Source: JAQAZP01 sp965531145
GTDB taxonomy: Bacteria > Acidobacteriota > JAQAZP01
Length of the DNA stretch: 64,000 bases
Direction of reading: 5' to 3'
NCBI GenBank assembly: GCA_965531145.1
Contig: CBESOE010000008.1
Span: 10,218 to 74,217 of the forward strand
Shown here: one piece after another, positions 34,374 through 43,229 of the stretch
How the letters are laid out: each line of letters begins with the position of its first letter
Numbering within the stretch: position 1 is the stretch's first letter
Made by a program: the position numbers and the translations under genes
Notes under the pieces: generated by a model
Told to the model about the DNA's origin: nothing
The model's input: only the letters and a program-made list of their open reading frames with translations
The model's database searches: none

Positions 34374-35831
34374 ATGAACACCGACCAGGATCGCGATGCC
34401 GTTCGTGTCCGCTTTGCACCGAGCCCCACCGGGCACCTCCATGTGGGGGGCGCCCGAACCGCGCTCTTCAACTACCTCTTTGCCCGGAAGCACGGCGGCA
34501 CATTTATCCTGCGTATCGAGGACACTGACCGTGAGCGCTCTTCCGAGGAGATGACAGCCGGCATCATCGACGGCCTGGCCTGGCTGGGCCTCGACCCCGA
34601 CGAGGGGCCGATCTTCCAGTCGGACCGCGGTGCGCTCTATGAACAGTTTGCCAACAGACTGCTCGAAGCGGGATACGCCTACCACTGTTACGCCCCCAAG
34701 GAGCTGATCGAGGAAGAGAGGAATGCGGCGCAGAAGGCCGGCACCTCCTACAACGCCCGCTTTGCCCGCCAGTGGAACGCCGACAATGCCGACAGCCGCA
34801 AGGCCGAGGGTGTAAGGCCGGTGCTCCGTTTCAGAGTCCCCGAGGGTGAGACGGTGGTGGAGGACCGCATCGTCGGCACGGTGAAGTTCAATAACGAGGA
34901 GATCGAGGATTTCATCCTGCTCCGCTCCGACGGCTCGCCCACCTACCACATCAGCGTGGTGGCCGACGACGCCGACCTGAACGTGACCCACGTGATCCGC
35001 GGGGTGGACCACCTGACCAACACCTCCAAGCAGGTGCTGCTCTACCAGGCGGCCGGTATGCAGCCGCCGGTGTTCGCCCACCTGCCGCTGATCCTCGGCG
35101 AGGACCGCAAACGGCTCTCCAAGCGCCATGGGGCCACCTCGGTGCTGGAGTTCCAGCGCGAGGGTTTCCTCCCCGAAACCATGTTCAACTTCCTCGCCTT
35201 GCTCTGCTGGTCCCCCGGGGAGGACCGCGAGATCTTCAGCCGCGAGGAGGCCATCGAGCTATTCGATCTGGGTGACGTCACCTCCTCCGATGCGGTCTTC
35301 GACATGAAGAAGCTGGAGTGGATGAACGGCCAGTATTTCAGCGCCATGAGCGGCGAGCAGCTGATCCCCCTGGTCAAACCGGTGCTGGAAGAAGAGGGGT
35401 TGTGGGACGATTCCCTGGGAGGGGACAGGCGGGTCTGGTTTGCCGGCCTGCTGGAGATGCTGGCCGAGCGCTCCCGCCGCCTGGGTGATTTTGCGGCCCA
35501 GGCACGGCCCTATCTCTCCGACGACTTCGACTACGACGCCAAGGCGCGCAAAAAGCACCTGAAGCACGAGGGTCTGGCCGGTCACCTGGCCGTCTGGGCC
35601 GATGAACTGGAAAATAGCGCCACCGATGCTTTCACACCGGAAGAGACCGAACAGCTGCTGAGAAACGTGGCTGATCGCCTGGAAATCAAGGCGGCGATCC
35701 TGATCCACGCCTCCCGGGTGGCCGTTGTGGGGCAGGCCGTTTCTCCCGGTATTTTCGACGTTTTGGAGAAGATCGGCCGGGACCGCACCGTCCAGCGGCT
35801 TCGCCGACTGGTGGAAATGCTGGAGGCCTGA
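34374..35831 (+). CDS. gltX: Glutamyl-tRNA synthetase
   Basis: 485 residues. Class I signature P-S-P-T-G-H-L-H-V-G-G near the start (HIGH motif variant) and K-R-L-S-K-R-H-G (~245, KMSKS-type). ATG 34374 preceded by AGGAGTGAG. Length and motifs are those of bacterial GluRS. Whether it is discriminating or also charges tRNA-Gln cannot be told; tRNA-Glu and tRNA-Gln genes lie 3 kb downstream. The terminator-like hairpin in its leader suggests attenuation. Confidence 0.96.
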   Translation: MNTDQDRDAVRVRFAPSPTGHLHVGGARTALFNYLFARKHGGTFILRIEDTDRERSSEEMTAGIIDGLAWLGLDPDEGPIFQSDRGALYEQFANRLLEAGYAYHCYAPKELIEEERNAAQKAGTSYNARFARQWNADNADSRKAEGVRPVLRFRVPEGETVVEDRIVGTVKFNNEEIEDFILLRSDGSPTYHISVVADDADLNVTHVIRGVDHLTNTSKQVLLYQAAGMQPPVFAHLPLILGEDRKRLSKRHGATSVLEFQREGFLPETMFNFLALLCWSPGEDREIFSREEAIELFDLGDVTSSDAVFDMKKLEWMNGQYFSAMSGEQLIPLVKPVLEEEGLWDDSLGGDRRVWFAGLLEMLAERSRRLGDFAAQARPYLSDDFDYDAKARKKHLKHEGLAGHLAVWADELENSATDAFTPEETEQLLRNVADRLEIKAAILIHASRVAVVGQAVSPGIFDVLEKIGRDRTVQRLRRLVEMLEA

Positions 35832-35945
35832 GGTCATCGGCCCTCGTCTTCCAGCTCTGCCCATGTCGATTGGTCCATCTCATTTATTGTGCGGTCAGGC
35901 TATTAGTTTTCTGATAAATACGATCATCTGATGGTTTATTCTTCC

Positions 35946-35974
35946 TTGACCAAACACGGCATCTACCCTATATT
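35946..35974 (+). promoter_or_regulatory. Sigma-70-type promoter for the M14 peptidase gene
   Basis: TTGACC, 17 bp, TATATT. The leader to ATG 36090 is about 110 bases. Confidence 0.6.
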
Positions 35975-36089
35975 TCTTGTCAATGCAGTATCGTAAGGCG
36001 TGTATCGGAACCCGCCTGTTGGGCCGCGCCTGGTTTCCGGAAGCCCCCCAGGGCTAACTCCATGCATCGAGACACTATCGGAGGTTCAG

Positions 36090-38624
36090 ATGTTGAGACG
36101 TTGTTTTCTACTCGTGGCCGTAGTGATTCTTGCCGTTTCCACCAGCGTAGCGGCCGGAGTGACTCCTGACGACGGATTGCGGTCCATCGTCCGCATCTCC
36201 ATTGACCAGAAGGGTGAAATGGAGAAGATCCTTGCTCTCGATGATCTGGACATCGCTGCCGGAGTCAAGGGCCAGTGGATTGACCTGGTGGTCCACCCCA
36301 GCCGGATCGATTCGCTCCGCCTCCGGGGGCTCAATGTCACTGTCCGCATAGCCGACACGGGCAAGGCGCTTCGGGATCAGATGGGCGGCGACCGGATCGC
36401 TTTTGGCGACTATTACACCTACGCTCAGTCCGTTGCGGCGTTCCAGACCCTGGCTGCCACATATCCGTCGTTGACCAAGCTGGAAACCATCGGGTACAGC
36501 ATTGAGGGCCGTGCGATCTTCGCTTTCAAGATCTCGGATGACGCGGCCACCGAAGACCCGGCGGAGGGTGAGGTCCTGTTCTCCGGTGTTCATCACGCGC
36601 GGGAGCCCATCGGGGAAACACTTTGCCGTGAACATGCCACCAAGCTGCTGGAGAATTACGGGGTGGATCCAGACGACACGCGGCGGGTGGATGAAACCGA
36701 GATCTGGTATGTCCCGGTGGTCAACCCCGACGGTTACGTCTACAACGAGACATATTCCAGCGGTATGTGGCGCAAGAACCGGCGGAACAACGGCGACGGC
36801 ACCTACGGTGTCGATCTCAACCGCAACTATGGCTACGAGTGGGGCTATGACAACAGTGGTTCCAGTCCCTACACCAGTGACGAGACTTACCGCGGGACGG
36901 CCGGCTTCTCCGAACCGGAGACCCAGGCGATGCGCGATTTCTGCAACGCCCACGAGTTTGCCGTTGCTTTCAATTATCACAGCTACGGCAATCTGCTGAT
37001 TTACCCCTGGGGCTATGACACCATCTACTCCCCGGACCACGACACCTTCGTGTCCATGACCGACGTCATGGTCGGTTGGAGCGGCTATTCCCCAGGCACG
37101 GCCTGGGAACTGCTCTACCCGGTCAATGGCAGTTCCGACGACTGGATGTACGGCGAGCAGGGAACCAAGCCGAAAACCCTGGCCATCACCCCCGAAGCAG
37201 GTGAGTCCTTCTGGCAGGACGACCAGATCCCCAACCACCTCAACGAAAACCTGCCGATGATGGACTACGTGGTTGATCTGACCGGCAGTGCGGTGCTCGC
37301 CTACACCTCTCACGAGATCCTCGACGCCGACGGGCGTCTGGACGCCGGCGAGACCTCGCAGATGACGGTGACCCTGGGCAACCAGGGATTTGCCGAGGTG
37401 ACCAACGTGCAGGTAACGCTCTCCGAGAGCGATCCCTACATCACCCTGGTGGACGCATCCGGTTCATACGGCACCATCGGTTCGTTCGGCAGTGGCACCA
37501 ACAGCGGCGACACCTTCACGGTCCAGGCTGCTCCCGGGACGCCGGTGGGCCACCCGGCCGCCATTTCGATGCAGATCACCGGTGACGGCGGCTTCACCGC
37601 CACCGACAGTTTCACCCTCTCCGTGGGCCTGCCCCCGGTGCTGCTGGTGGACGACGACGAAGGTGACACCTACGAGGGCTACTTCGAGACGGCGATCATA
37701 AACGCCGGCTACAGCTACGACCTCTGGACGGTGGCCAGCCAGGGCAGCCCCACGGCCGGCGACCTGCTGCAGTACAGTGCGGTGGTCTGGCTCACCGGTG
37801 ACGACTGGGGATCAACCCTGACCAGCGCCGACCAGTCAGCTCTCGGTTCCTTCCTGGACAGCGGCCGCTCGCTGTTCATCAGCGGCCAGGACATCGGCTA
37901 CGACATCGGGTCCTCGTCCTTCTACGGCACCTACCTCAAGGCCAGCTATGTCACCGACGATTTCAACGACACCACCCTGCTAGGCGTGGGCGGCGACCTG
38001 ATCAGTGACGGTCTGGATCTGAGCATCAGCGGCGGCGACGGGGCCAACAACCAGACCTATCCTTCCCAGATCAACGCCGCCGGCGGATCCACGGCCTGCT
38101 GGACCTATGACGGGTCAGCGGTGGGTTCCGTGCGCTACGACGGTGACTACAAACTGCTTTACATGGCCTTCGGCTTCGAAGCCGTGGACAACCAGACCGA
38201 CCGGGATGCGGTGATGACCCGGGTGCTCGACTGGTTCATCGGCACCACGCCGCCCACCGACACGCTGGGCGCCGGGCTGACCTGTCTGCCCGACTCCGGC
38301 ACGCTGCCATTCGTTTCGCAGTTCACGGCCGAACTGACCAACCTCACCACGGAGAACCGTCGGGCCGCTGCCAGGATCGACGTGCTGATCGCCAACGGGA
38401 CGCCGTATACCAACTGGCGCGCCGGCTGGACCAATCTCAGTTCGGGCGAGGTGTTCAGCACGGTCTGGAACCAGAACTTCCCGGGCCTCGGGTCCCTGGT
38501 GGGCCTGAACGTGTTTACACTCGTCGCAGAGGACGTGACGCCGGCACCCTACAACCAGCCGCCGTTTGCCGCCTCTGGGGACACCGACACCGGTGCCTGC
38601 AGCATCACCGCTGCCGCACCATAG
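36090..38624 (+). CDS. Secreted M14 zinc carboxypeptidase with shared C-terminal module
   Basis: 844 residues. GGAGG precedes ATG 36090; signal peptide ends S-V-A-A-G. An N-terminal propeptide-like region (~30-110) is followed by the M14 domain: zinc ligands H-A-R-E (~168-171) and the histidine of N-Y-H-S-Y (~295), catalytic glutamate in T-P-E-A-G-E-S (~370). Then come an Ig-like domain (~410-510), a domain starting P-P-V-L-L-V-D-D-D-E-G-D (~515-715), and the shared module with N-W-R-A-G-W-T and A-P-Y-N-Q-P-P-F, ending A-A-A-P. The M14 family removes C-terminal residues from peptides; this copy is likely extracellular and used in nutrient acquisition. Nearest family members are carboxypeptidase T/A-type enzymes. 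Confidence 0.92.
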   Translation: MLRRCFLLVAVVILAVSTSVAAGVTPDDGLRSIVRISIDQKGEMEKILALDDLDIAAGVKGQWIDLVVHPSRIDSLRLRGLNVTVRIADTGKALRDQMGGDRIAFGDYYTYAQSVAAFQTLAATYPSLTKLETIGYSIEGRAIFAFKISDDAATEDPAEGEVLFSGVHHAREPIGETLCREHATKLLENYGVDPDDTRRVDETEIWYVPVVNPDGYVYNETYSSGMWRKNRRNNGDGTYGVDLNRNYGYEWGYDNSGSSPYTSDETYRGTAGFSEPETQAMRDFCNAHEFAVAFNYHSYGNLLIYPWGYDTIYSPDHDTFVSMTDVMVGWSGYSPGTAWELLYPVNGSSDDWMYGEQGTKPKTLAITPEAGESFWQDDQIPNHLNENLPMMDYVVDLTGSAVLAYTSHEILDADGRLDAGETSQMTVTLGNQGFAEVTNVQVTLSESDPYITLVDASGSYGTIGSFGSGTNSGDTFTVQAAPGTPVGHPAAISMQITGDGGFTATDSFTLSVGLPPVLLVDDDEGDTYEGYFETAIINAGYSYDLWTVASQGSPTAGDLLQYSAVVWLTGDDWGSTLTSADQSALGSFLDSGRSLFISGQDIGYDIGSSSFYGTYLKASYVTDDFNDTTLLGVGGDLISDGLDLSISGGDGANNQTYPSQINAAGGSTACWTYDGSAVGSVRYDGDYKLLYMAFGFEAVDNQTDRDAVMTRVLDWFIGTTPPTDTLGAGLTCLPDSGTLPFVSQFTAELTNLTTENRRAAARIDVLIANGTPYTNWRAGWTNLSSGEVFSTVWNQNFPGLGSLVGLNVFTLVAEDVTPAPYNQPPFAASGDTDTGACSITAAAP

Positions 38625-38638
38625 AGGCCGGCAAGGAC

Positions 38639-38714
38639 AAACCCGTGATGGCGTGAAATCTGCTGTATCCGGCAAGCACTGGTGCAGCTGATTTCACTGC
38701 CGGAACGGGTTTTT
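38639..38714 (+). terminator. Terminator after M14 peptidase gene
   Basis: A long imperfect hairpin: AAACCCG pairs with CGGGTTT and GTGAAATC with GATTTCAC inside it, and the 3' arm runs into TTTTT. Starts 15 bases after the stop codon. Confidence 0.65.
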
Positions 38715-38765
38715 CACCGGAGGCCTGATTTGTTGACCTGGCGGGCGTTTATGGCGATTTTTCGC

Positions 38766-38795
38766 TTGACAACAGGGGGCAATCTGATTTAATAA
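38766..38795 (+). promoter_or_regulatory. Promoter of tRNA-Gln/tRNA-Glu
   Basis: TTGACA, 18 bp, TAATAA (or 17 bp to TTAATA), about 40 bp before tRNA-Gln. Confidence 0.6.
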
Positions 38796-38832
38796 TTGCG
38801 ACTTCGCCGGGGCGACTCGGCGGAAAAAGTGG

Positions 38833-38906
38833 TGGGATGTCGTCCAACGGCAGGACACAAGATTCTGGTTCTTGTTATCGGGGTTCGAATCCCTGCATCC
38901 CAGCCA
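38833..38906 (+). tRNA. tRNA-Gln (anticodon CTG)
   Basis: Acceptor TGGGATG pairs with CATCCCA, then G and encoded CCA. Anticodon stem CAAGA/TCTTG encloses the loop TT-CTG-GT. T-arm GGGGTTCGAATCCCT. Confidence 0.95.
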
Positions 38907-38938
38907 TACCCGGCTTCGGCCGATCTTTGAAAACGTGC

Positions 38939-39013
38939 GGCGCTATCGTCTAGGGGCTAGGACAGGTGATTCTCAGTCATCAGACCGGGGTTCGATTCCC
39001 CGTAGCGCTGCCA
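38939..39013 (+). tRNA. tRNA-Glu (anticodon CTC)
   Basis: Acceptor GGCGCTA pairs with TAGCGCT (first pair G-T), then G and encoded CCA. Anticodon loop TT-CTC-AG. T-arm CGGGGTTCGATTCCCCG. It follows tRNA-Gln by 32 bp. Confidence 0.95.
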
Positions 39014-39023
39014 AGCAATCATC

Positions 39024-39057
39024 AAGGGTCAGGTTTAATCGCCTGACCCTTTTAGTT
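39024..39057 (+). terminator. Rho-independent terminator after tRNA-Glu
   Basis: AAGGGTCAGG and CCTGACCCTT form a 10-bp stem with an 8-base loop, then a T-rich tail. Starts 10 bases after the tRNA end. Confidence 0.8.
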
Positions 39058-39115
39058 TATCCTTCCAACAGAGTGCCACGTGTAGACTCCCATTCTTGTG
39101 ACACCGGACATTTCC

Positions 39116-39145
39116 TGGACATCCCTGAACCGGATGGCGTATCTT
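39116..39145 (+). promoter_or_regulatory. Putative promoter for the RlmD-like gene
   Basis: TGGACA, 18 bp, TATCTT, ending 22 bases before the ATG, so the leader would be very short. Confidence 0.35.
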
Positions 39146-39167
39146 CCTCTCTTTACAGGAGACGAGG

Positions 39168-40454
39168 ATGAATCAGAACGAACACAATACGGTGCAGGTG
39201 GATATCAGCGATCAACTCGACCTCCGCATCCTCGACATAGCTTCCGACGGTCGGGGTGTGGCCCGGCTTGACGATGGCCGGGTAGTGCTCATCGAGGACG
39301 TGGTCGACTGCGAGCTGGTGCGGGCCCGGGTCACCGCGGTGCGCAAGAAACTCCTGGAGGCCGAACTGGTTGAAGTTGTTGAACCGTCCGTCCACCGGGC
39401 GGAGCCGCCATGCCCGATCTACGGCCCCTGTGGGGGCTGCCGTTACCAGCATATCGATTACCCTCACCAGCTTGAGCTGAAGACCAAGCAGGTTCAGGAT
39501 GCCCTGCAGCGGATCGGCGGCCTTGATGACATCGAGGTGGAACCGACGGTGGCCTGTCCCTTGCCCTATGGCTACCGCAACAAGATCGCCCTCCATTCCA
39601 TGGGGAAGCGGCAGGGTGAGCAGTATCTCGGTTTCCGCGCCCGGCACGGCCGGGACCTGCTGAAAGTTGAGCAGTGCCTGATCGCCGAGGAGGGGATCAA
39701 CGAGGCGGTGGCCGCGGTGCAGAAGCACATCCGCGAGGCGAAACTTCCCGGAAAGCTGCCCCACCAGGTGGTGTTCCGCTCCGATGGCAACAAGGCCTAC
39801 CAGGACTGGCTGGTGCCGCCACCGCCCGAGGCGCCGCTGCCTCCCAGGACCTTTGACGTGGAAGAGGAGTTGCTGCCCGGGGGGCGGGTGCTGGTGCCCG
39901 ACACCGCCTTTTACCAGACCAACTTCGCCACCCACCGCCTGCTGCTGAACGTGGTGCGGTCCGAGGTGGAGCAACTGGTGGATTCAGTGGGATCGTTGCC
40001 CTACCTGGTGGATGCCTACTGCGGTGTGGGTGTCTTCCTCCTGCTGCTGGCCGACCTGGCCGGGGTGGGGGTGGGTATCGAGTCACATAAGGGCGCCATC
40101 AAGGCGGCCACGGCCACGGCCGAGCGGGCCGGAGTGACCAATCTGATCTTCCACCGCGGGGAGGTGGCCCGGACCCTGCCCCGGGTGCTGGACGAGCTGA
40201 TTCCGGCCCATGGTGCGGAGCACGGCCTGATCCTGGTGGACCCGCCCCGTGCCGGCATGGATCCGGAGACCGTGGCTGAATTGGTGAAACGTGGCGTGGG
40301 CACCGTGATCTATGTCTCCTGCAACCCGTCAACGCTGGCCCGCGACCTGAAAGAGCTGGTCGCTTCGGGTTACCGGGCCCAGCGGGTGCTGCCCTTCGAC
40401 ATGTTCCCCCAGACCGCCCACTGCGAGACCCTGGCCGTGCTCCGGCGGGGGTGA
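39168..40454 (+). CDS. rlmD: SAM-dependent 23S rRNA (uracil-C5)-methyltransferase, RlmD/RumA type
   Basis: 428 residues. An N-terminal TRAM domain (~10-70) binds RNA. A 4Fe-4S cluster signature C-P-I-Y-G-P-C-G-G-C lies near ~83-92, with the fourth cysteine in E-Q-C-L (~168). The C-terminal Rossmann methyltransferase has D-A-Y-C-G-V-G-V-F (SAM binding), D-P-P-R-A-G-M-D, and the catalytic S-C-N-P-S-T-L-A-R-D. Ribosome binding site AGGAGACGAGG. The family methylates uracil at C5 in 23S rRNA; whether the target is U1939 (RlmD) or U747/tRNA U54 cannot be separated here. Confidence 0.88.
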   Translation: MNQNEHNTVQVDISDQLDLRILDIASDGRGVARLDDGRVVLIEDVVDCELVRARVTAVRKKLLEAELVEVVEPSVHRAEPPCPIYGPCGGCRYQHIDYPHQLELKTKQVQDALQRIGGLDDIEVEPTVACPLPYGYRNKIALHSMGKRQGEQYLGFRARHGRDLLKVEQCLIAEEGINEAVAAVQKHIREAKLPGKLPHQVVFRSDGNKAYQDWLVPPPPEAPLPPRTFDVEEELLPGGRVLVPDTAFYQTNFATHRLLLNVVRSEVEQLVDSVGSLPYLVDAYCGVGVFLLLLADLAGVGVGIESHKGAIKAATATAERAGVTNLIFHRGEVARTLPRVLDELIPAHGAEHGLILVDPPRAGMDPETVAELVKRGVGTVIYVSCNPSTLARDLKELVASGYRAQRVLPFDMFPQTAHCETLAVLRRG

Positions 40455-40530
40455 GTCGGAAGCTGCGGTTCAAGTGCCGGCGCTCCCGTGCCGAATGGTC
40501 AGGTGCGGGCCCGGAACGGTCGGATTCCCT

Positions 40531-40559
40531 TTGACTTGTCCGGGCTTGTCTGGTAATTT
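40531..40559 (+). promoter_or_regulatory. Sigma-70-type promoter for cysC
   Basis: TTGACT, 17 bp, TAATTT, about 57 bases before the cysC ATG. Confidence 0.6.
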
Positions 40560-40615
40560 CCTCGGGCGTGTTTGTCGATATCGACGTAATTTTGAGGACT
40601 GGGAGGCAAGGAGAG

Positions 40616-41257
40616 ATGACTACACCTGAAGATCGCAACATCACCTGGCACCCGTCCTGTATCGACACCCGCGACCGGGAGCGGCTCCGGGGCCACCGGG
40701 GGATCACCCTCTGGTTCACCGGCCTCTCCGCGTCGGGCAAGTCCACCGTGGCCCGGGAGGTTGAAGACCAGCTCTACAACCGGGGGCTGTCCGCCTATGT
40801 GCTCGACGGCGACAACATCCGTCACCGTCTGAACAGTGATCTCGGCTTTTCCCCCGAGGACCGGGAGGAGAACATCCGCCGCATCGGTGAGGTGGCCCAC
40901 CTGTTCAACCATGTGGGGGTGATCGTGATGTGCGCCTTTATCTCGCCCTACCAGAAGGACCGGGACAAGGCCCGGGGGATGGAAGAGGACGGCCGTTTTG
41001 CCGAGGTCTACTGCCGCTGCTCCATCGAGGAGTGCGAACGTCGTGACCCCAAGGGGCTCTATGTCAAAGCCCGGGCCGGCGAAATCCCCGATTTCACCGG
41101 AATCTCGGCGCCCTATGAGGAGCCGGAAACTCCCGAACTGATCGTGGAGACGGACAAGCTGACCATCAAGGAGTGCGCGACCAAGGTGCTCGAGTATCTC
41201 GAAGAGCGCAAGGTCATCGTCAAGCCAGTGGTGGGCCGCCCCCGGATCATCGAATAG
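40616..41257 (+). CDS. cysC: Adenylylsulfate (APS) kinase
   Basis: 213 residues. P-loop G-L-S-A-S-G-K-S-T near the start, D-G-D-N-I-R-H and N-I-R-R-I-G-E-V for APS binding, F-I-S-P-Y before the lid. ATG 40616 follows AAGGAGAG. It phosphorylates APS to PAPS. No ATP sulfurylase or PAPS reductase is nearby, so the product may feed sulfation reactions as well as assimilation. It is followed 3 bp later by a small Cys-rich gene. Confidence 0.95.
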   Translation: MTTPEDRNITWHPSCIDTRDRERLRGHRGITLWFTGLSASGKSTVAREVEDQLYNRGLSAYVLDGDNIRHRLNSDLGFSPEDREENIRRIGEVAHLFNHVGVIVMCAFISPYQKDRDKARGMEEDGRFAEVYCRCSIEECERRDPKGLYVKARAGEIPDFTGISAPYEEPETPELIVETDKLTIKECATKVLEYLEERKVIVKPVVGRPRIIE

Positions 41258-41260
41258 CAG

Positions 41261-41464
41261 ATGAGCAGAACCGAAGAGTGCGCACCTGACCGCAAACCGT
41301 CCGCCGGCAATGGAACCGCGGTGCTGGTCAAGACCGACGAGCGTAAGCCCGAGGGTTACGACGGCACCTGCCTCCGGCCCACCGGGATGTGCGAACTGGG
41401 CGGGAGCTGCGACATCTGTTGGTACAGCCCGGACCACCCCCGCTTCAAACCCTCGCAGGATTGA
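41261..41464 (+). CDS. Small cysteine-rich hypothetical protein
   Basis: 67 residues, starting 3 bp after the cysC stop on the same strand. The C-terminal half holds four cysteines (C-L-R-P-T-G-M-C-E-L-G-G-S-C-D-I-C-W), a possible metal-binding knuckle, followed by Y-S-P-D-H-P-R-F. The tight spacing suggests co-expression with cysC. I do not recognise the family; function unknown. Confidence 0.5.
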   Translation: MSRTEECAPDRKPSAGNGTAVLVKTDERKPEGYDGTCLRPTGMCELGGSCDICWYSPDHPRFKPSQD

Positions 41465-41520
41465 CCCATATCTCGCCGATTGACCGAAACCCGAACCCTC
41501 TTCTTTCCGTATCAACAGCC

Positions 41521-42363
41521 ATGGATTGCGCCATCACCACCAGCAGCCTGCAGCGGAAGTTCGGCGACTTCACCGCAGTGGACCAATTGGACCTCACCGT
41601 GGATGCCGGATCATTCTTCGGTTTTCTCGGCCCCAACGGTGCCGGCAAATCCACCACCATCAAAATGCTCACCGGACTGCTGAAGATCAGCGGCGGAGAG
41701 GCCACGGTGCTGGGGTTCGACGTGGCCCGGCAGCCGGTGGAGGTGAAGCAGCGGATCGGTGTCCTGCCCGAGGAGCTGGCCCTCTATGATCGGCTCAAAC
41801 CACGGGAGTATCTCGATTTTGTCGGCAGGATGTTCGGGATGCGGAAAAAGGTGATCCGGGCCAGAAGCGAGGAATTGCTGGAGTTGATGAACCTCGCCAG
41901 CGAGGGCCGGAAACAGATCGTCGATTTCAGCCACGGGATGAAAAAGAAACTGGCGCTCTGTTCGGCTCTGATCCACGAACCGCAACTCCTCTTTCTCGAC
42001 GAGCCCTTCGAGGGCGTCGATGCGGTGGCCTCGAGGCTGATCAAGGACCTTCTCGGGTCGCTGATCGGGGCCGGAGTGACCATCTTTCTCACCTCGCACA
42101 TTCTCGAAATCGTGGAGAAACTCTGCGACCGCATCGCCATCATCCACCAGGGCGGTGGCGCTGAAGGATCTGCGCTACCTGCTGCGCAGCGTGCTGGGCC
42201 GTTTCAGCCTGCTGATGGCCCCGGTGCTGGTGCTGATATTTGTCTTTGTCTTCTCCGAAATGGAAATGCTGCGCAGTCCAATGTTTGGGGCGGACCCGGA
42301 CCGGGTCCTGCTTTTTTCGACGCTGTTCTACCTCGCGTTTCTCTCCAACAATTTTCTCAATAA
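41521..42363 (+). CDS. ABC transporter ATPase, C-terminus lost by deletion or misassembly
   Basis: Residues 1-~210 are a normal ABC-2 type ATPase: Walker A G-P-N-G-A-G-K-S-T-T, Q-loop region V-L-P-E-E-L-A-L-Y, signature variant F-S-H-G-M-K-K-K, Walker B L-L-F-L-D-E-P-F, switch T-S-H-I. After C-D-R-I-A-I-I-H-Q (~42148) the frame reads nonsense that overlaps the permease in another frame up to 42363. The usual C-terminal extension is missing. ATG 41521 has no clear ribosome binding site. Together with the 5'-truncated permease this looks like a deletion that removed the ATPase end and the first half of the permease. Probably non-functional as read. Confidence 0.75.
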   Translation: MDCAITTSSLQRKFGDFTAVDQLDLTVDAGSFFGFLGPNGAGKSTTIKMLTGLLKISGGEATVLGFDVARQPVEVKQRIGVLPEELALYDRLKPREYLDFVGRMFGMRKKVIRARSEELLELMNLASEGRKQIVDFSHGMKKKLALCSALIHEPQLLFLDEPFEGVDAVASRLIKDLLGSLIGAGVTIFLTSHILEIVEKLCDRIAIIHQGGGAEGSALPAAQRAGPFQPADGPGAGADICLCLLRNGNAAQSNVWGGPGPGPAFFDAVLPRVSLQQFSQ

Positions 42364-42880
42364 TTGCTTTGCCTGGGAGGGCAGCGGGGCCAAACACTAT
42401 TTTCTCTGCCCGGTGAAACTGCGCCACGTGCTGCTGGGCAAGAATATTGCTGTCTGGGTCTTCAATGCTGCACTGTTCATCATTTCCATGGCCACCTGGT
42501 TCGCTGTTGCCCCCTTGCCCTCGCCAGGCACCCTGGCCAACGGAGTGCTGATATTCGCCTCGGCCCTGCTGCTGCTGGCCATGGGCGGGAACCTGGTCTC
42601 CATCTACTACCCGGTGGCCCGCAACCCGGCGGCGTTCATGGCCTCCCCCTCCCAGATGGGCATCCTCATGGGCATGCTGTCCATGTTGGCCAGTGTCCTG
42701 CTCTGCGGCCTGACCCTGCTGCTGTCCGCCCTCTTTGGCCTGGCCGCCTGGCAGCCGCTGTTCATGACTCTGCTGTTGTGCGTTCTCGCCATCATTCACT
42801 TCCGACTGCTTGGTGTGATCGCCCGCATCTGGGCCGGAAGGGGCGAGGAGTTTCTGCAGGCTGTTAGAAAAACGGTTTAA
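42155..42880 (+). CDS. ABC-2 type permease, C-terminal part only
   Basis: 241 residues from GTG 42155 with about six hydrophobic segments. The sequence opens abruptly at A-L-K-D-L-R-Y-L-L-R-S, which in related permeases occurs mid-protein after a first membrane half, so roughly half the protein is missing. It is in a different frame from the ATPase it overlaps. It ends V-R-K-T-V. Read as a truncated remnant produced by the same deletion that cut the ATPase; an assembly gap is the alternative. Confidence 0.65.
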   Translation: MALKDLRYLLRSVLGRFSLLMAPVLVLIFVFVFSEMEMLRSPMFGADPDRVLLFSTLFYLAFLSNNFLNNCFAWEGSGAKHYFLCPVKLRHVLLGKNIAVWVFNAALFIISMATWFAVAPLPSPGTLANGVLIFASALLLLAMGGNLVSIYYPVARNPAAFMASPSQMGILMGMLSMLASVLLCGLTLLLSALFGLAAWQPLFMTLLLCVLAIIHFRLLGVIARIWAGRGEEFLQAVRKTV

Positions 42881-42887
42881 AAAAACC

Positions 42888-42916
42888 TTGCATCCCTGCG
42901 CCAAAGCACCTATCTA
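42888..42916 (+). promoter_or_regulatory. Putative promoter for the 72-aa protein gene
   Basis: TTGCAT, 17 bp, TATCTA, about 95 bases before ATG 43011. Confidence 0.45.
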
Positions 42917-43010
42917 TTGCTATACACCCGAACAGAATCACCCAGGCAGGTTTCGCGTGCACAGCAATCCCGGGAAGCGTGCGTGCGCATTTTCTTCAGG
43001 AGGGTTGACC

Positions 43011-43229
43011 ATGCAGGGTATTGGGGTGCACTACAACGTTGGGGGGCAGGGCGTCATCGATCAAGCCGCCTTGCTCGATCTCCACTGGGGACAGGTCAAG
43101 GGCGCCATGGAAGCGCTGCTGCGGTCTTTCCACAGCGAGGATCGGCGGGACAACGAGGATCTGGAGGACATCTTCGAGTATTTTGTTCAGAAGGTGGAAT
43201 TCGACAGCCCTCTGGCCGAACCCGAATAG
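43011..43229 (+). CDS. Small hypothetical protein (72 aa)
   Basis: Starts at ATG 43011 with an AGGAGG ribosome binding site and is preceded by a plausible promoter, so it is likely real. The sequence opens M-Q-G-I-G-V-H-Y-N-V-G-G and is acidic in its second half (E-D-L-E-D-I-F-E-Y-F). No cysteines, signal peptide or membrane segment. Family unknown to me. Confidence 0.6.
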   Translation: MQGIGVHYNVGGQGVIDQAALLDLHWGQVKGAMEALLRSFHSEDRRDNEDLEDIFEYFVQKVEFDSPLAEPE

